Assembly (NCBI GenBank): GCA_002784945.1 | Contig: PFMD01000021.1 | Coordinates: 1-34,108 of the forward strand | Reading direction: 5' to 3' | Length of the DNA: 34,108 nt | DNA from: Candidatus Kerfeldbacteria bacterium CG_4_10_14_0_8_um_filter_42_10 | GTDB lineage: Bacteria > Patescibacteriota > Patescibacteriia > UM-FILTER-42-10 | In this document: piece after piece, positions 6,644 to 15,444 of the stretch | How the letters are laid out: each line of letters starts with the position of its first letter | Position numbering within the stretch: the stretch's first letter is position 1 | The notes under the pieces: generated by a model | Database searches by the model: none | What the model was told of the DNA's origin: nothing | What the model saw: only the letters and a program-made list of their open reading frames with translations | Position numbers and translations under genes: made by a program

Positions 6644-7294
6644 ATGACAAAAACACTCGGCATTTTAGGAGGTTTATCAGCTTTATTTTTGATTTGGTTT
6701 ATTGTCATCCGCCCGGCAATTGCTGGAATATATTTAAAACAGATGGAAACAGTAGATTCACAAAGCCATTTTGCCGAATATAAAATTAAAGATCTCCACC
6801 AAACAATCATTCCTTTGACCAAATTCACGTCAGCGGAAATTCCTTACCGCTACCGTTACGTAGAATTGTTAATGAAATTAGCCTCTGTAGAAAAAGATAG
6901 CGAGAAAAAAAAAGCGTTGTATCAAGAAGCGGATCAGGAATTGGAAATTATCTATCAGAAGAACCCCGGGGACTTTGATTACTATCCGACTTTGATTAAT
7001 TTAATGATCCAGTGGAAAAAAGCTGATCCCAGCAAGAACGAAGAGGTCAAACAAATCTTTCAACAAGCCGTCTCGGCCAACTCCAACAATGGATTCCTCT
7101 ATTATCTTTGGGGTGAAGAATTAAAGGAGGTTGGCGAATATCAGCTGGCCAAAGAAAAATTGACTAAGGCATTAGCGCTTTTTGCTGGTTCCAACTTTCC
7201 CGGAATTACTCCGGAAATTGAAAAAAATCTCGAGCTGATTAAAGCCGAGATTCATCAAGAATTAGTTGAGTTAGAAAAGTTAATTAAGAACTAA
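6644..7294 (+). CDS. TM plus TPR protein, 3' part of the interrupted O-antigen ligase gene
   Basis: The track ORF starts at 6458, but its first 62 codons are palindromic repeat sequence. The in-frame ATG at 6644 (MTKTLGILGGLSALFLIWF) is a better start, giving 216 aa. One membrane helix (residues about 5-25) is followed by helical TPR-like repeats: EADQELEIIYQKNPGDFDYYP, then QQAVSANSNNGFLYYLWGEEL and GEYQLAKEKLTKALAL. This matches the arrangement at the C-terminus of the paralogue at 7329-9254, where a TM helix and TPRs follow the polymerase domain. It is best read as the severed C-terminal half of the gene starting at 4427. Whether it is still translated is unknown; a TACAAT -10 box 6 nt before ATG 6458 could give a leaderless transcript. 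Confidence 0.75.
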   Translation: MTKTLGILGGLSALFLIWFIVIRPAIAGIYLKQMETVDSQSHFAEYKIKDLHQTIIPLTKFTSAEIPYRYRYVELLMKLASVEKDSEKKKALYQEADQELEIIYQKNPGDFDYYPTLINLMIQWKKADPSKNEEVKQIFQQAVSANSNNGFLYYLWGEELKEVGEYQLAKEKLTKALALFAGSNFPGITPEIEKNLELIKAEIHQELVELEKLIKN

Positions 7295-7304
7295 TTTCTA
7301 AATA

Positions 7305-7347
7305 GCGAGGAAAAAACCAATAATTAAACTATTGGCCCTCGTTTTTT
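7305..7347 (+). terminator. Terminator between convergent genes
   Basis: GCGAGG...CCAATA-ATTAAAC-TATTGG.CCTCG followed by TTTTTT forms a long stem. It terminates the + strand unit and overlaps the last codons of the minus-strand gene that stops at 7329. On the minus strand the A-rich 5' arm gives it a U-rich tail too, so it may act in both directions. Confidence 0.75.
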
Positions 7348-9254
7348 GTTTCCTCTTCAACAATGTCCTTGAGAGATTCAATTCTCTCTAAATATCCTTT
7401 AATTAATTCAATGCGTGGTTCATCGGCAAAGACCTTATTAATACTTGCTTCATTAAAAAGATTAAATGGAATATCCAGTATTGCTAAGGCCTCTTGATAT
7501 TTTCCTTGACGATAAAGTATGTATCCTAAAAGCTGGTAATAATAAGGATTGTTATCAGGATTATATTCAATCGCGGTTCTTAATTCCTTTTCCGCTGATT
7601 CAATCTCCTGATCGCTTCCGGAACTAACAAAATTAAGGGTATAGCCTAAAAACTGATGGCGTTCGCTGTTTTGAGAATCAAGCGCCGCCGCCTTTTGGGC
7701 ATATTTAACGCTTAAATATTGATTTTCTTCCCGCTCTCCTTGATGGTCCAATATCTTCAGTTGATAACTATCCGAAAGACTTCGATACAAATCAGCATTC
7801 CAAGGATCTAGTTTAACTGCATTTTTTATAATAATAAGCCCCTCTTCTTTAAAAGGCAAATCTTCTTGCAGTTTTTTTGCCTGTTCGTACCAAAGGTCAG
7901 TTAGGGCCGAAACTACAATAACATAGCCGAGTAATCCAAATATTATTAATCCAAAAATCGGTTGAATTTTAGAAACTTTTTTGTTTTGATCAAATGATTC
8001 GGATGTTGGGTCTTGCGCCGATTCTGTGATAATTTTCTTTAAGGCAAAGAGCAATCCTGCTTCAATAAAAAACACAAGCAGAAGCGCAGGCACTTCCCAA
8101 TCTAAATCGAAAAGACTATGCAAAAAAGAAGCGGTCAAACTTCCGGTTAAGCCAATGGCAATGGGAAAAACCAAGCGATCATCTATTTTGATAGCTTTAT
8201 TGATCACGGCAAGCCCATTCTTAAACAAAATGAATAGAAAAAACAGAAAGGGGATTGTTCCTAGAAGACCAACCTCTGCTAATAAAAGTAAAACAAAGTT
8301 ATGAGGAGAAACCGACCAAGACCAAATATTCTGCTGAAAATGAGTATAGAGAGTTTCAAAATTGCCTAAACCTACGCCTAACCAAGGATAATGTTTCGAT
8401 ATTTCTAGGCTGGTTTTCCAGTAATCGAGCCGGTTTTGAATACCGAGCGTTTGAACGGCGCTGGCTTCTTTGAGACTGGCCTCAGTGCTGATTGGAACAA
8501 AAATCGTATGGAGTTTCGGGAATGAAATAACTATAAGAATAACAATAAAAAAGAAAACAGCGAGACGAATTCCCAACTGCTTTTTTGGTAATTTTCTAAG
8601 AAACCAAATTATCACCAGAAATACAATTAAAAAAGAAAGCCAGCTGGCTTGGGAAAAAGTAAAATAAAGATTGACAGTCAGTAGGATAGTAGTTAGGCCG
8701 AAAAAATATTTTTCCCGCTTTTTTGTCGTGGTAAGGTAAAGCGTCAGGATCAAAGGTAAAAACAGTAAAATGAATCCACCAAAAATATTCCGCCAGCCGA
8801 AGAAAGAGGCGACTCCTAGAGTAATATTTTGTAATTGAAAGAAATTGATTAATCCGTAAATCGAAGCAACTAAAGCGGTTAGTGACAGCGTTATTGTTAA
8901 ATTGTTTAATTGCTTTATTGTTCTTATAGCTTGAGTAACAATCCAAAAAGCAATGACAAAAAGAAATATTTTTACAAATTCAATAACGCTATCATGCCAA
9001 TAAACAGAAAAAATTACTGACAACAAAGAAAAAAACAGAAAAAGCTTTAGAGAAAAAGGAAGCTCGCTCTCTTTTTTGGCTATACCAGCAATAAAGAATA
9101 AAAAAAGACAAAGAACAGCCACTTCCATTATTGCTAATACCCAAACGGTGCGGCTGGACCAGCCCAGAAGGGAAGAAATAATAAGTAGTGCCGTTCCTAT
9201 TAATATCACCAATCCATATTTATTTTCCTTATTGTTTTCGATTTGATTATTCAT
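7329..9254 (-). CDS. O-antigen ligase family protein with C-terminal TPR repeats
   Basis: The 641-aa protein has about 10-12 TM segments in the first 400 residues. The ligase motif WSVSPHNFVLLLLAEVGLLG is in the typical place after a large extracytoplasmic loop (WKTSLEISKHYPWLGVGLGNFE). A further TM helix near residue 450 precedes TPR-like repeats (AVKLDPWNADLYRSLSDSYQ; YAQKAAALDSQNSERHQFLG; AIEYNPDNNPYYYQLLGYIL). It would polymerise or ligate the glycan assembled by the operon. It is the last gene of the minus-strand operon, and its start overlaps the preceding GT4 gene by 8 nt. It is a full-length paralogue of the split gene at 4427/6644, with which it is convergent. Confidence 0.9.
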   Translation of the reverse strand: MNNQIENNKENKYGLVILIGTALLIISSLLGWSSRTVWVLAIMEVAVLCLFLFFIAGIAKKESELPFSLKLFLFFSLLSVIFSVYWHDSVIEFVKIFLFVIAFWIVTQAIRTIKQLNNLTITLSLTALVASIYGLINFFQLQNITLGVASFFGWRNIFGGFILLFLPLILTLYLTTTKKREKYFFGLTTILLTVNLYFTFSQASWLSFLIVFLVIIWFLRKLPKKQLGIRLAVFFFIVILIVISFPKLHTIFVPISTEASLKEASAVQTLGIQNRLDYWKTSLEISKHYPWLGVGLGNFETLYTHFQQNIWSWSVSPHNFVLLLLAEVGLLGTIPFLFFLFILFKNGLAVINKAIKIDDRLVFPIAIGLTGSLTASFLHSLFDLDWEVPALLLVFFIEAGLLFALKKIITESAQDPTSESFDQNKKVSKIQPIFGLIIFGLLGYVIVVSALTDLWYEQAKKLQEDLPFKEEGLIIIKNAVKLDPWNADLYRSLSDSYQLKILDHQGEREENQYLSVKYAQKAAALDSQNSERHQFLGYTLNFVSSGSDQEIESAEKELRTAIEYNPDNNPYYYQLLGYILYRQGKYQEALAILDIPFNLFNEASINKVFADEPRIELIKGYLERIESLKDIVEEETKNEGQ

Positions 9255-10359
9255 TATTTATTACCTTGTAATAAGCTTCCTTGGTATTTTTAGCAGTTTT
9301 CTCCCAAGAGAAATGCTCCAAAATATAGTTTTTTAATTTACCTGATCTCGGATCATTGTATGCTTTTAGCACTGCTTCTCGGATTGAGTTTGTGTCAGCG
9401 GGATTGCAGTACCAAGCCATATCTTTAAGATATTCTTTAGCATATCCTCGATCCGTACTTACTACATTACACCCGGCCAGCCCAGCCTCCAAACTGGCCA
9501 ATCCGCAGGTTTCAAACCAGCTGGCCAAAACGTGCACTTTGGCCGCGGCATAAGCGGATTTTAATCCTTCTTTTTCCACATTTTCTAGCAACAGTATCTT
9601 ATTGTTTTTTGCCGCCACTTTTTTTATTAATTGAAAATATCGCCGATGATTTTTTTGCGGTTTACCGATCAAAACTAAGGTTAATTCCGTACTTTCCAGC
9701 GCCTTGATCAGGTTTAGGTGATTTTTGATGCTGGCAAAATTAGCGACGCAAAGCACGAAATTCTCCAACTGGTATTTGTTTACAAATACATCCGGCTTCG
9801 CATCAGAAAAATCCATTTCCACTCCATTGGGAACTACTTGATAGCTGTTTTTTATTCCAAAATCTTCCTCCATTTTTCTCATTTCCATTTCTGAATTGGG
9901 CAATAGAAGATTGACCGAGTTAAGAATTTCTTTTTGTTGCTGGGTAAACCCTATCTTTAATTGATTCACAAACGGTTTCCATTGCTTATTATCGAAAAAA
10001 TTTCGTAAGAAGGTTTTTGTTATCTCTTTAGAATTTTTATTTTTGGCTATTCTCATAAAATACTTTTGCGCGCCATACCTTCCTTTTTCATCCCATTCGT
10101 CGAAATTCTGATAGATAGGAGTGAGAATAACCGGCTTACTCTGCTTTTTAGCATCAAGATATTGTAAGTAAGTTTCCTGGGGCCGGGTTATATTGAATAA
10201 GTGCACTAAATCGTAATTTTTAAGGTCTTCTTCTAATTTCGTAGAAATGTCTAGACTTATTCCGAGCTTTTTTAAATACTCCGAAGTTTTTAAAATTTGA
10301 GTCGTATCGCCGCCCGGCTTTCTTAATAAGTCCGTTCTACTTTTTAAAAGAATTTTCAT
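9247..10359 (-). CDS. Glycosyltransferase family 4 (GT-B)
   Basis: This 370-aa GT-B type transferase has an N-terminal KILLKSRTDLLRKPGGDT segment. Its C-terminal half contains YQLENFVLCVANFASIKNHLNLIKAL and the E-x7-E nucleotide-sugar site FETCGLASLEAGLAGCNVV, followed by a stop-gap Rossmann end (REAVLKAYNDP). It transfers a sugar from an activated donor to the growing lipid-linked glycan on the cytoplasmic side. Donor and acceptor cannot be read from the sequence. Translation is probably coupled: its start overlaps the upstream GT2 by 23 nt and its end overlaps the O-antigen ligase by 8 nt. Confidence 0.93.
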   Translation of the reverse strand: MKILLKSRTDLLRKPGGDTTQILKTSEYLKKLGISLDISTKLEEDLKNYDLVHLFNITRPQETYLQYLDAKKQSKPVILTPIYQNFDEWDEKGRYGAQKYFMRIAKNKNSKEITKTFLRNFFDNKQWKPFVNQLKIGFTQQQKEILNSVNLLLPNSEMEMRKMEEDFGIKNSYQVVPNGVEMDFSDAKPDVFVNKYQLENFVLCVANFASIKNHLNLIKALESTELTLVLIGKPQKNHRRYFQLIKKVAAKNNKILLLENVEKEGLKSAYAAAKVHVLASWFETCGLASLEAGLAGCNVVSTDRGYAKEYLKDMAWYCNPADTNSIREAVLKAYNDPRSGKLKNYILEHFSWEKTAKNTKEAYYKVINNE

Positions 10360-11284
10360 ATTGAGTGAATTTTTTCTGAGAAATTAGAGTTGTCAAAAGA
10401 ATAAAATAACTTTTGGCCTGGGTGAATAATCTGGGGGATAATATCCCGAAAACAGCTCCTATTATTGAATACAAAATACTTTTTATGATAAATAGCAGTT
10501 TTAATAACGGCGCTTGGGTGTTAGAATAATATTTTCGGAAAAAGTATATCAGGTTTTGATGGGAAAAAACAATCGCCGGGGTCTTATTAGGCGAGCTGGA
10601 ACGGTTAAAATGAGTAACTGCCTTTAAAGGCAGGTAAAAATTATCGTATCCTGCTTGTTTCACTTTATAACACAAATCAACATCTTCCACATACAAAAAA
10701 TATTTTTCATCGAAGCCGTCAATCTTTGCGAATAGATTTTTATTTATCAAAAGGCACGATCCTGATAGCCAATCGGATTTTTGCTGTTGCTGGTAAAAAT
10801 CATTTTTCAAAACTCGATAAAACAATTTGGAGCTGCCTTTAAATATTCGATCCAAATAAAATGACTCCGCCAGAAGGTTTAAAAAAGAAGGAAAGTTGCC
10901 GCAAAATTTTTGCCAAGAACCATCGCGATTTGCTATTTTAAATCCAATGGCACCTCTATTTTTTAAATCGTTAACATCATTCCGCAATTTATCTAAAAAA
11001 CCGTCAGTCATTTCCGTATCGCTGTTTAAAAATAATAAATATTCACCCTGCGCTATTTTTGCCCCCTGGTTATTGGCCTGTCCGAAGCCAGCGTTGGAAT
11101 TATTGGCAATCAATTTTATATTCCGAAAGTCCGTCTCGATCATTTCAACGCTCCCGTCTTGTGAACCGTTATCGATCACTATTATTTCTATATTGCCATT
11201 TTCTCCGTTTTTTCTAATAGACCCTAAACAATTCTTTAGGAGATTTTTCGTGTTGTAATTGACAATGATGATTGAGAGAAACAT
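10337..11284 (-). CDS. Glycosyltransferase family 2 (rhamnosyltransferase-like)
   Basis: This 315-aa GT-A enzyme has FLSIIIVNYNTKNLL at the start, IDNGSQDGS, then AGFGQANNQGA and the DxD-type motif LFLNSDTEM at about residue 90. The second half has SDWLSGSCLLINKNLFAKIDGFDEKYFLYVEDVDLCYK, the pattern of WcaA/RfbF-like GT2 enzymes, with the conserved ED in VEDVDL. A short hydrophobic region near the C-terminus may attach it to the membrane. It lies 18 nt downstream of another GT2 in the same operon and is likely one of the sequential transferases building the repeat unit. Confidence 0.93.
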   Translation of the reverse strand: MFLSIIIVNYNTKNLLKNCLGSIRKNGENGNIEIIVIDNGSQDGSVEMIETDFRNIKLIANNSNAGFGQANNQGAKIAQGEYLLFLNSDTEMTDGFLDKLRNDVNDLKNRGAIGFKIANRDGSWQKFCGNFPSFLNLLAESFYLDRIFKGSSKLFYRVLKNDFYQQQQKSDWLSGSCLLINKNLFAKIDGFDEKYFLYVEDVDLCYKVKQAGYDNFYLPLKAVTHFNRSSSPNKTPAIVFSHQNLIYFFRKYYSNTQAPLLKLLFIIKSILYSIIGAVFGILSPRLFTQAKSYFILLTTLISQKKFTQYENSFKK

Positions 11285-11302
11285 GGAAAAATATTAGCGA
11301 AT

Positions 11303-12130
11303 TTATTTTACGTGTTTTTTGTTTATGGTGACGCCGATAATCCCTGCGGTAATTCCAAGATCCCAGATGATTTTGAATAAAATAAATTGGATTATTCTGT
11401 ATTTAATTCCCTTAATGATGCCGATAATAACAGAAACAGGCAAGGAATATTTTATGATCCGCAACAGAGTTTTTACTGGGGTCAAAAGATTTCCTCTTCC
11501 GACCCAGCGAGCGTTTAAAAATGCTTCTTTTATGGTATCCGGATTATAGTGATAAGAAACAGCACCCTCAACGGCTAAAGACTTTATTTTTAATTTAGGA
11601 TAGACTGTTTTATCTTCTCCCCAACCAATATTATCGAACCCGCCCACTTTTAATAGGGTCTTTTTCAAAATAGCATTATAAGTAACGAATTCATCGGGGA
11701 AATCTTTTGGTACTTTTCTATGGAATCCCAAATTTAAATTAATGTTATAACACCTTGACCAGACATTTTCCGGATTAGCCACATACATTTCTTTAGAAAA
11801 AGTTCCTATGGCCTTACCCTCATTAATCGGTTTTACCAACTCATCAATGTAATTTCTATCGAAACGGATATCACTATCAGCAAAAACCAAAATCTCGCCT
11901 GTGGATTTGCGCAAACCGTGGTTTTTAACCGCGGCTAAACCTTGATGGGGCTGGTGCAGGTAGGCAACGGGATATTTTTTGATAATTTCCCCGGATTTGT
12001 CAGTGGAACCATCATCAATAGCTAGAATTTCTAAATTAGGATATGTCTGTTGTAGTAGAGACTGAATGCATTCATCCAGATATTTTTCTTCGTTATAAAT
12101 AGCCAGGATAATTGATACCTTTTTACTCAT
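11303..12130 (-). CDS. Glycosyltransferase family 2
   Basis: This 275-aa GT-A enzyme contains VSIILAIYNEEKYLDECIQSLLQQTYPNLEI, AIDDGSTDKSGEI, AAVKNHGLRKSTGE and the DxD motif FADSDIRFD. A WGEDK motif (residues about 168-172) corresponds to the catalytic-base ED region. The C-terminal part (about 215-265) is hydrophobic, suggesting one or two membrane helices. It abuts the upstream unknown gene with no gap. It probably adds one sugar of the surface glycan; the substrate is unknown. Confidence 0.92.
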   Translation of the reverse strand: MSKKVSIILAIYNEEKYLDECIQSLLQQTYPNLEILAIDDGSTDKSGEIIKKYPVAYLHQPHQGLAAVKNHGLRKSTGEILVFADSDIRFDRNYIDELVKPINEGKAIGTFSKEMYVANPENVWSRCYNINLNLGFHRKVPKDFPDEFVTYNAILKKTLLKVGGFDNIGWGEDKTVYPKLKIKSLAVEGAVSYHYNPDTIKEAFLNARWVGRGNLLTPVKTLLRIIKYSLPVSVIIGIIKGIKYRIIQFILFKIIWDLGITAGIIGVTINKKHVK

Positions 12131-12907
12131 TCAAACGGCTTTAAATCTATTAAATAGGCTGAAAGAAAATTTACTCAAAGTTGTCCAATTTTTATGGAGA
12201 TAGCTGATATTTTTGAGAGTCGCCCGATATTTATGGCAATTTCTCATCCAGGCATCCACTCTTTTTTCAAAAAGATTATCAGCGTATTTAGGATATCTTT
12301 CAGAAGAGGGGTGATTGTGATTATAGATCTGTTTACTAAATTCCGAAAGCCGAATCATATAGCATTGATCCGAGAAACCCGGACCTAAATAATAGTAATC
12401 AAATTCTTTAATGGCCTCTTTTTTAGCTTCCCTATATTTTTGATTCCAACAAGGATTTACCACCACAATATCCCGGTTGTTTTGGAAAATTTCTAAAGCG
12501 GGAATTATCCAATTATATTTCTTTTCCATGACGGAATCGCCGGAAAAATGAACTAGAAAATCGCAATTTCTATACAAATAGATTTCCATCATTTCAGCAA
12601 TGCTATAATAATATCCCTTACCGAAACTAGATTTTTCTAAATTAAAATATTTTAGGACCTCGTTTTCATATTGTTTGACAATATGATATTCATCGATAAT
12701 TTTTTTATTCACTAATTCATCGGAAAGCTTTTTTATTGAGTCAACATCATTAACATTGTTTATCATTAAAACTTTTTTGGCAAAATCAAAATCATTCCTA
12801 TTTATAATTTCATTTATAAATTGTTTTTTTAGTAGAATTTTCCAGTCATTTTCCCAACATTTCGTAGAAAAAATCACTTTGGGGTTTTTGATATTTTCAG
12901 AAAACAT
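12131..12907 (-). CDS. Unknown protein of the glycan operon, possibly a divergent glycosyltransferase
   Basis: I do not recognise a named family for this 258-aa protein. It begins PKVIFSTKCWENDWK and has VLMINNVNDVDSIKK, then CDFLVHFSGDSVMEKKYNWI and DIVVVNPCWNQKYREAKK. The FSGDSV segment after a hydrophobic strand resembles the metal-binding DxD region of GT-A glycosyltransferases, and the N-terminus resembles their first beta strand. This is a weak analogy. There is no signal peptide or obvious TM segment. Its position in the middle of the operon, touching the next GT2 gene, supports a role in glycan synthesis. It is notably AT-rich, like the flippase and methyltransferase next to it. Confidence 0.7.
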   Translation of the reverse strand: MFSENIKNPKVIFSTKCWENDWKILLKKQFINEIINRNDFDFAKKVLMINNVNDVDSIKKLSDELVNKKIIDEYHIVKQYENEVLKYFNLEKSSFGKGYYYSIAEMMEIYLYRNCDFLVHFSGDSVMEKKYNWIIPALEIFQNNRDIVVVNPCWNQKYREAKKEAIKEFDYYYLGPGFSDQCYMIRLSEFSKQIYNHNHPSSERYPKYADNLFEKRVDAWMRNCHKYRATLKNISYLHKNWTTLSKFSFSLFNRFKAV

Positions 12908-12949
12908 TTTTTAAATCATAAATCGGCTAAGCAAGTATTTGTCCAGAAT

Positions 12950-13849
12950 TTAGTAATTTTCTAATTTTTTAGCAACCACTATCAAAGTTTCTCCTATTCC
13001 AGCCCTTTTTCCATACCAAGAGATAGGGGCATCAAGCAGTATTTTCTTTACAGGTTCTATTAGGGGTTTGACTTTATAATAAATCCTTTTCCAATTGCTA
13101 ACTTGTTCGTTTATTTTACCTTTAAATATATTCATCGGGCCATAAGTGATGCTGATAACTTTAAAACCGTTTTGTTCTAACATTTTAGTAATGGTTTGTT
13201 TATTGAAGTGATATAAGTGAGTGGGGGGTATAATACATTCCCAATCCAATATTGTTTGGTATATTTCGGCATTCTTGAGATTGGGTGTTGTCACAATCAA
13301 GATTCCATTCTCTTTTAGGCAAGGATAAATACTCTTCAAAAAAGAAGCTGGATCGGAAACGTGTTCAATTACCTCTGACGCAGTTACTGCCTCATAACTG
13401 TCAACTTTTATTTCAGGATCTTTTAAAGAAGTAAATATTTTTTTGTTCAATCGTTGTTCTGCTAATCTCCTGGCAAATTCTGAAATCTCAACGCCGTCTA
13501 TTTGCCAGCCTCTCTCCTCGGCTGCTTTTAATAGATAACCGACCGCACAGCCAATATCAAGCAATTTTCCCTTTTTTGGCGCGATTTTTTCTAATAAGTC
13601 TAATAGTAACCATTTAGATACGTCTTCATTTTCTAAATAGTTTGAGCTGCCTTTTCCTAAATTATAATCATCCTTAAAGTATTGTTCATTATAACTATTC
13701 TTAATCAATTCTTCCGATGGCTGGGGATTTACATAGACCAAGCCACAAGCGCAAGAAACAATTTGGTAAGAGTTTTTTTTACCTAAAATTTTGTACTTAT
13801 CCGATCCGCAAAGGTTACAGCGAACTTCTCTGAGATTACCATTTAGCAT
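12950..13849 (-). CDS. SAM-dependent methyltransferase with N-terminal zinc-ribbon-like segment
   Basis: The 299-aa protein begins with a CxxC pair (RCNLCGSDKY) and a second Cys pair (SCACGLVYVNPQP), typical of sugar-operon methyltransferases with a small zinc ribbon. The class I SAM site follows: LLDIGCAVGYLLKAAEERGW and the acidic VEIS end of strand 2. SYEAVTASEVIEHVSDPASFLK is motif IV of the Methyltransf_11/23 group. It may methylate a sugar or the glycan end, as in capping of O-antigen chains. It is the second gene of the operon, 39 nt after the flippase. Specificity is unknown. Confidence 0.88.
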   Translation of the reverse strand: MLNGNLREVRCNLCGSDKYKILGKKNSYQIVSCACGLVYVNPQPSEELIKNSYNEQYFKDDYNLGKGSSNYLENEDVSKWLLLDLLEKIAPKKGKLLDIGCAVGYLLKAAEERGWQIDGVEISEFARRLAEQRLNKKIFTSLKDPEIKVDSYEAVTASEVIEHVSDPASFLKSIYPCLKENGILIVTTPNLKNAEIYQTILDWECIIPPTHLYHFNKQTITKMLEQNGFKVISITYGPMNIFKGKINEQVSNWKRIYYKVKPLIEPVKKILLDAPISWYGKRAGIGETLIVVAKKLENY

Positions 13850-13888
13850 GTTGATATTGGAATAAGATTATTAATACCAAATAGTCAT

Positions 13889-15337
13889 TCAATTGCTTTT
13901 GAAGCTTTTTAGTTTAATGATTTTTTTAATCAAAGAAACAAAAATATATTCCTTGGATAAAAACAGTAGAATTATATATAAGATGGCACTAAGTCCGATT
14001 GTGATTATGGCATTCAACCCCATGAACTTGAATAGCAAGATAATTAGCATAACTATTAATCCCAAAATTACCGGTTTAATCAGAATTCGGAATAAATCTA
14101 TTTTGAATTCCAGGTATTTTCTAATGAAAATAAAATAAGACAGAAATCTGATGAGTTCAGTCAGTAAAATAGATAAAGCTATTCCATAAATATTAAATAA
14201 GAGAATAAAAATGATGTTCAAAAATATTGAAAAAACAGTTATAGCAGAAAAAAGAAGAATGAATTTCTTCAAGAATTTTGAATTTATGATAGTCAAGCTT
14301 AAGGGCGAAGCAATAAATATAAAGAACATTACCCAGCCAAGTATTACCAGAATGGGAGCGGCTTCTAGATAATCTTTACCAAACAGCAATTCAATAATTG
14401 GTCGCGATAAAAGAGTAAAAACGATAGCTGTAGGAAAAGCAATAAGAAACAACGCTCTAGTAGCATATTGACAGCTGTTCTTGACGTTGACTTTTATTGC
14501 TTCAATGGATTGCCGGGCAATAGCGGGGAAAAAAGCAATAATTAAACTCGAAGGAATAAACAAAAAAGCCATTACTAATTTATTAGCGGCATTATATATT
14601 CCTACGGTTTCAATATCTTGAATTTTAGATAATATTATCACTCCGTTATAAAGATAGACGAAAGTAAGAATATTAATAATGGCAAAAGGCAAAGCATTCA
14701 CTAACAAATATTTCCAAAATTTCCAATCAATTTCCAGTTTTATTTTTAATAATAATTTATTTATCGCAAATAAATAGATAGCGGCTAATAGAAGATTAAG
14801 AATAATTATAGTCAGAAAAATAGACCGCAGATCGAATTTCAAATACAACATAATTACCGTGGTAAGGGGATTAATCATATTCTGAAGAACGAGAATTGAT
14901 GAAGAAATCTCCATTTTTTCTAAAGAAATTATTACGGCATTAAGAGTATTGATTAAAAAATTAGCAAATATAATTACTCCCAATATAGCGATAAGTTGAA
15001 AAATTTCCTCGGAGTAATTTAAAAATTTAGCCGTGAGAATTATTAGAAAATAAATGATAACAGTGATAAAAAAACGCAAAAACAAGGAATTTGATAAAAA
15101 TCTATTAAGAAGATTTTTATCTCTAGAAACGTCCCTAATAGTCAGATTCTCTAAACCGACATCCGAAATACCGCTAAAAAGCATAACCACGCTGAAAACC
15201 AAGGTGTAAGCACCAAACCCTTCGGTTCCCAGTAGTCTGGCAATAATCGGAACAGATACAAGCGATATTATTTTATTGAGTGATTGCCCGCCCGTTACGA
15301 AAAAACTGTTCTTAATAATCCTTTGTCCTTGATCCAT
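13889..15337 (-). CDS. wzx: Oligosaccharide flippase (Wzx, MOP superfamily)
   Basis: This 482-aa protein is almost wholly hydrophobic with about 12-14 TM segments. It begins IIKNSFFVTGGQSLNKIISLVSVPIIARLLG and has FGAYTLVFSVVMLFSGISDVGLENLTIRDVSR, the standard opening of polysaccharide flippases. It would move the lipid-linked repeat unit across the cytoplasmic membrane. It is the first gene of the seven-gene minus-strand operon and divergent from the sugar-phosphate transferase at 15445. A TATAAT-like box on the minus strand lies near 15374-15380. The C-terminus is Lys-rich (KEYIFVSLIKKIIKLK). Confidence 0.92.
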   Translation of the reverse strand: MDQGQRIIKNSFFVTGGQSLNKIISLVSVPIIARLLGTEGFGAYTLVFSVVMLFSGISDVGLENLTIRDVSRDKNLLNRFLSNSLFLRFFITVIIYFLIILTAKFLNYSEEIFQLIAILGVIIFANFLINTLNAVIISLEKMEISSSILVLQNMINPLTTVIMLYLKFDLRSIFLTIIILNLLLAAIYLFAINKLLLKIKLEIDWKFWKYLLVNALPFAIINILTFVYLYNGVIILSKIQDIETVGIYNAANKLVMAFLFIPSSLIIAFFPAIARQSIEAIKVNVKNSCQYATRALFLIAFPTAIVFTLLSRPIIELLFGKDYLEAAPILVILGWVMFFIFIASPLSLTIINSKFLKKFILLFSAITVFSIFLNIIFILLFNIYGIALSILLTELIRFLSYFIFIRKYLEFKIDLFRILIKPVILGLIVMLIILLFKFMGLNAIITIGLSAILYIILLFLSKEYIFVSLIKKIIKLKSFKSN

Positions 15338-15402
15338 TTATTAAGTTTACGCTTTAGTAAAATTATGGTATTATTATATCAAATAATAGGCTCTAGACAT
15401 AG

Positions 15403-15426
15403 TGAAATGGTTTTGTAACCATTTCA
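15403..15426. promoter_or_regulatory. Perfect 10-bp hairpin TGAAATGGTT-TTGT-AACCATTTCA in the divergent promoter region
   Basis: The 107-nt divergent gap between the flippase and the sugar transferase holds this exact inverted repeat with a 4-nt loop. It lies 19 nt before the ATG at 15445. It has no T-tract, so it is not a terminator. It could be an operator for both divergent units or an RNA hairpin in the leader of the transferase. Function is unproven. Confidence 0.5.
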
Positions 15427-15444
15427 GCGAAATCACGAAAATTC

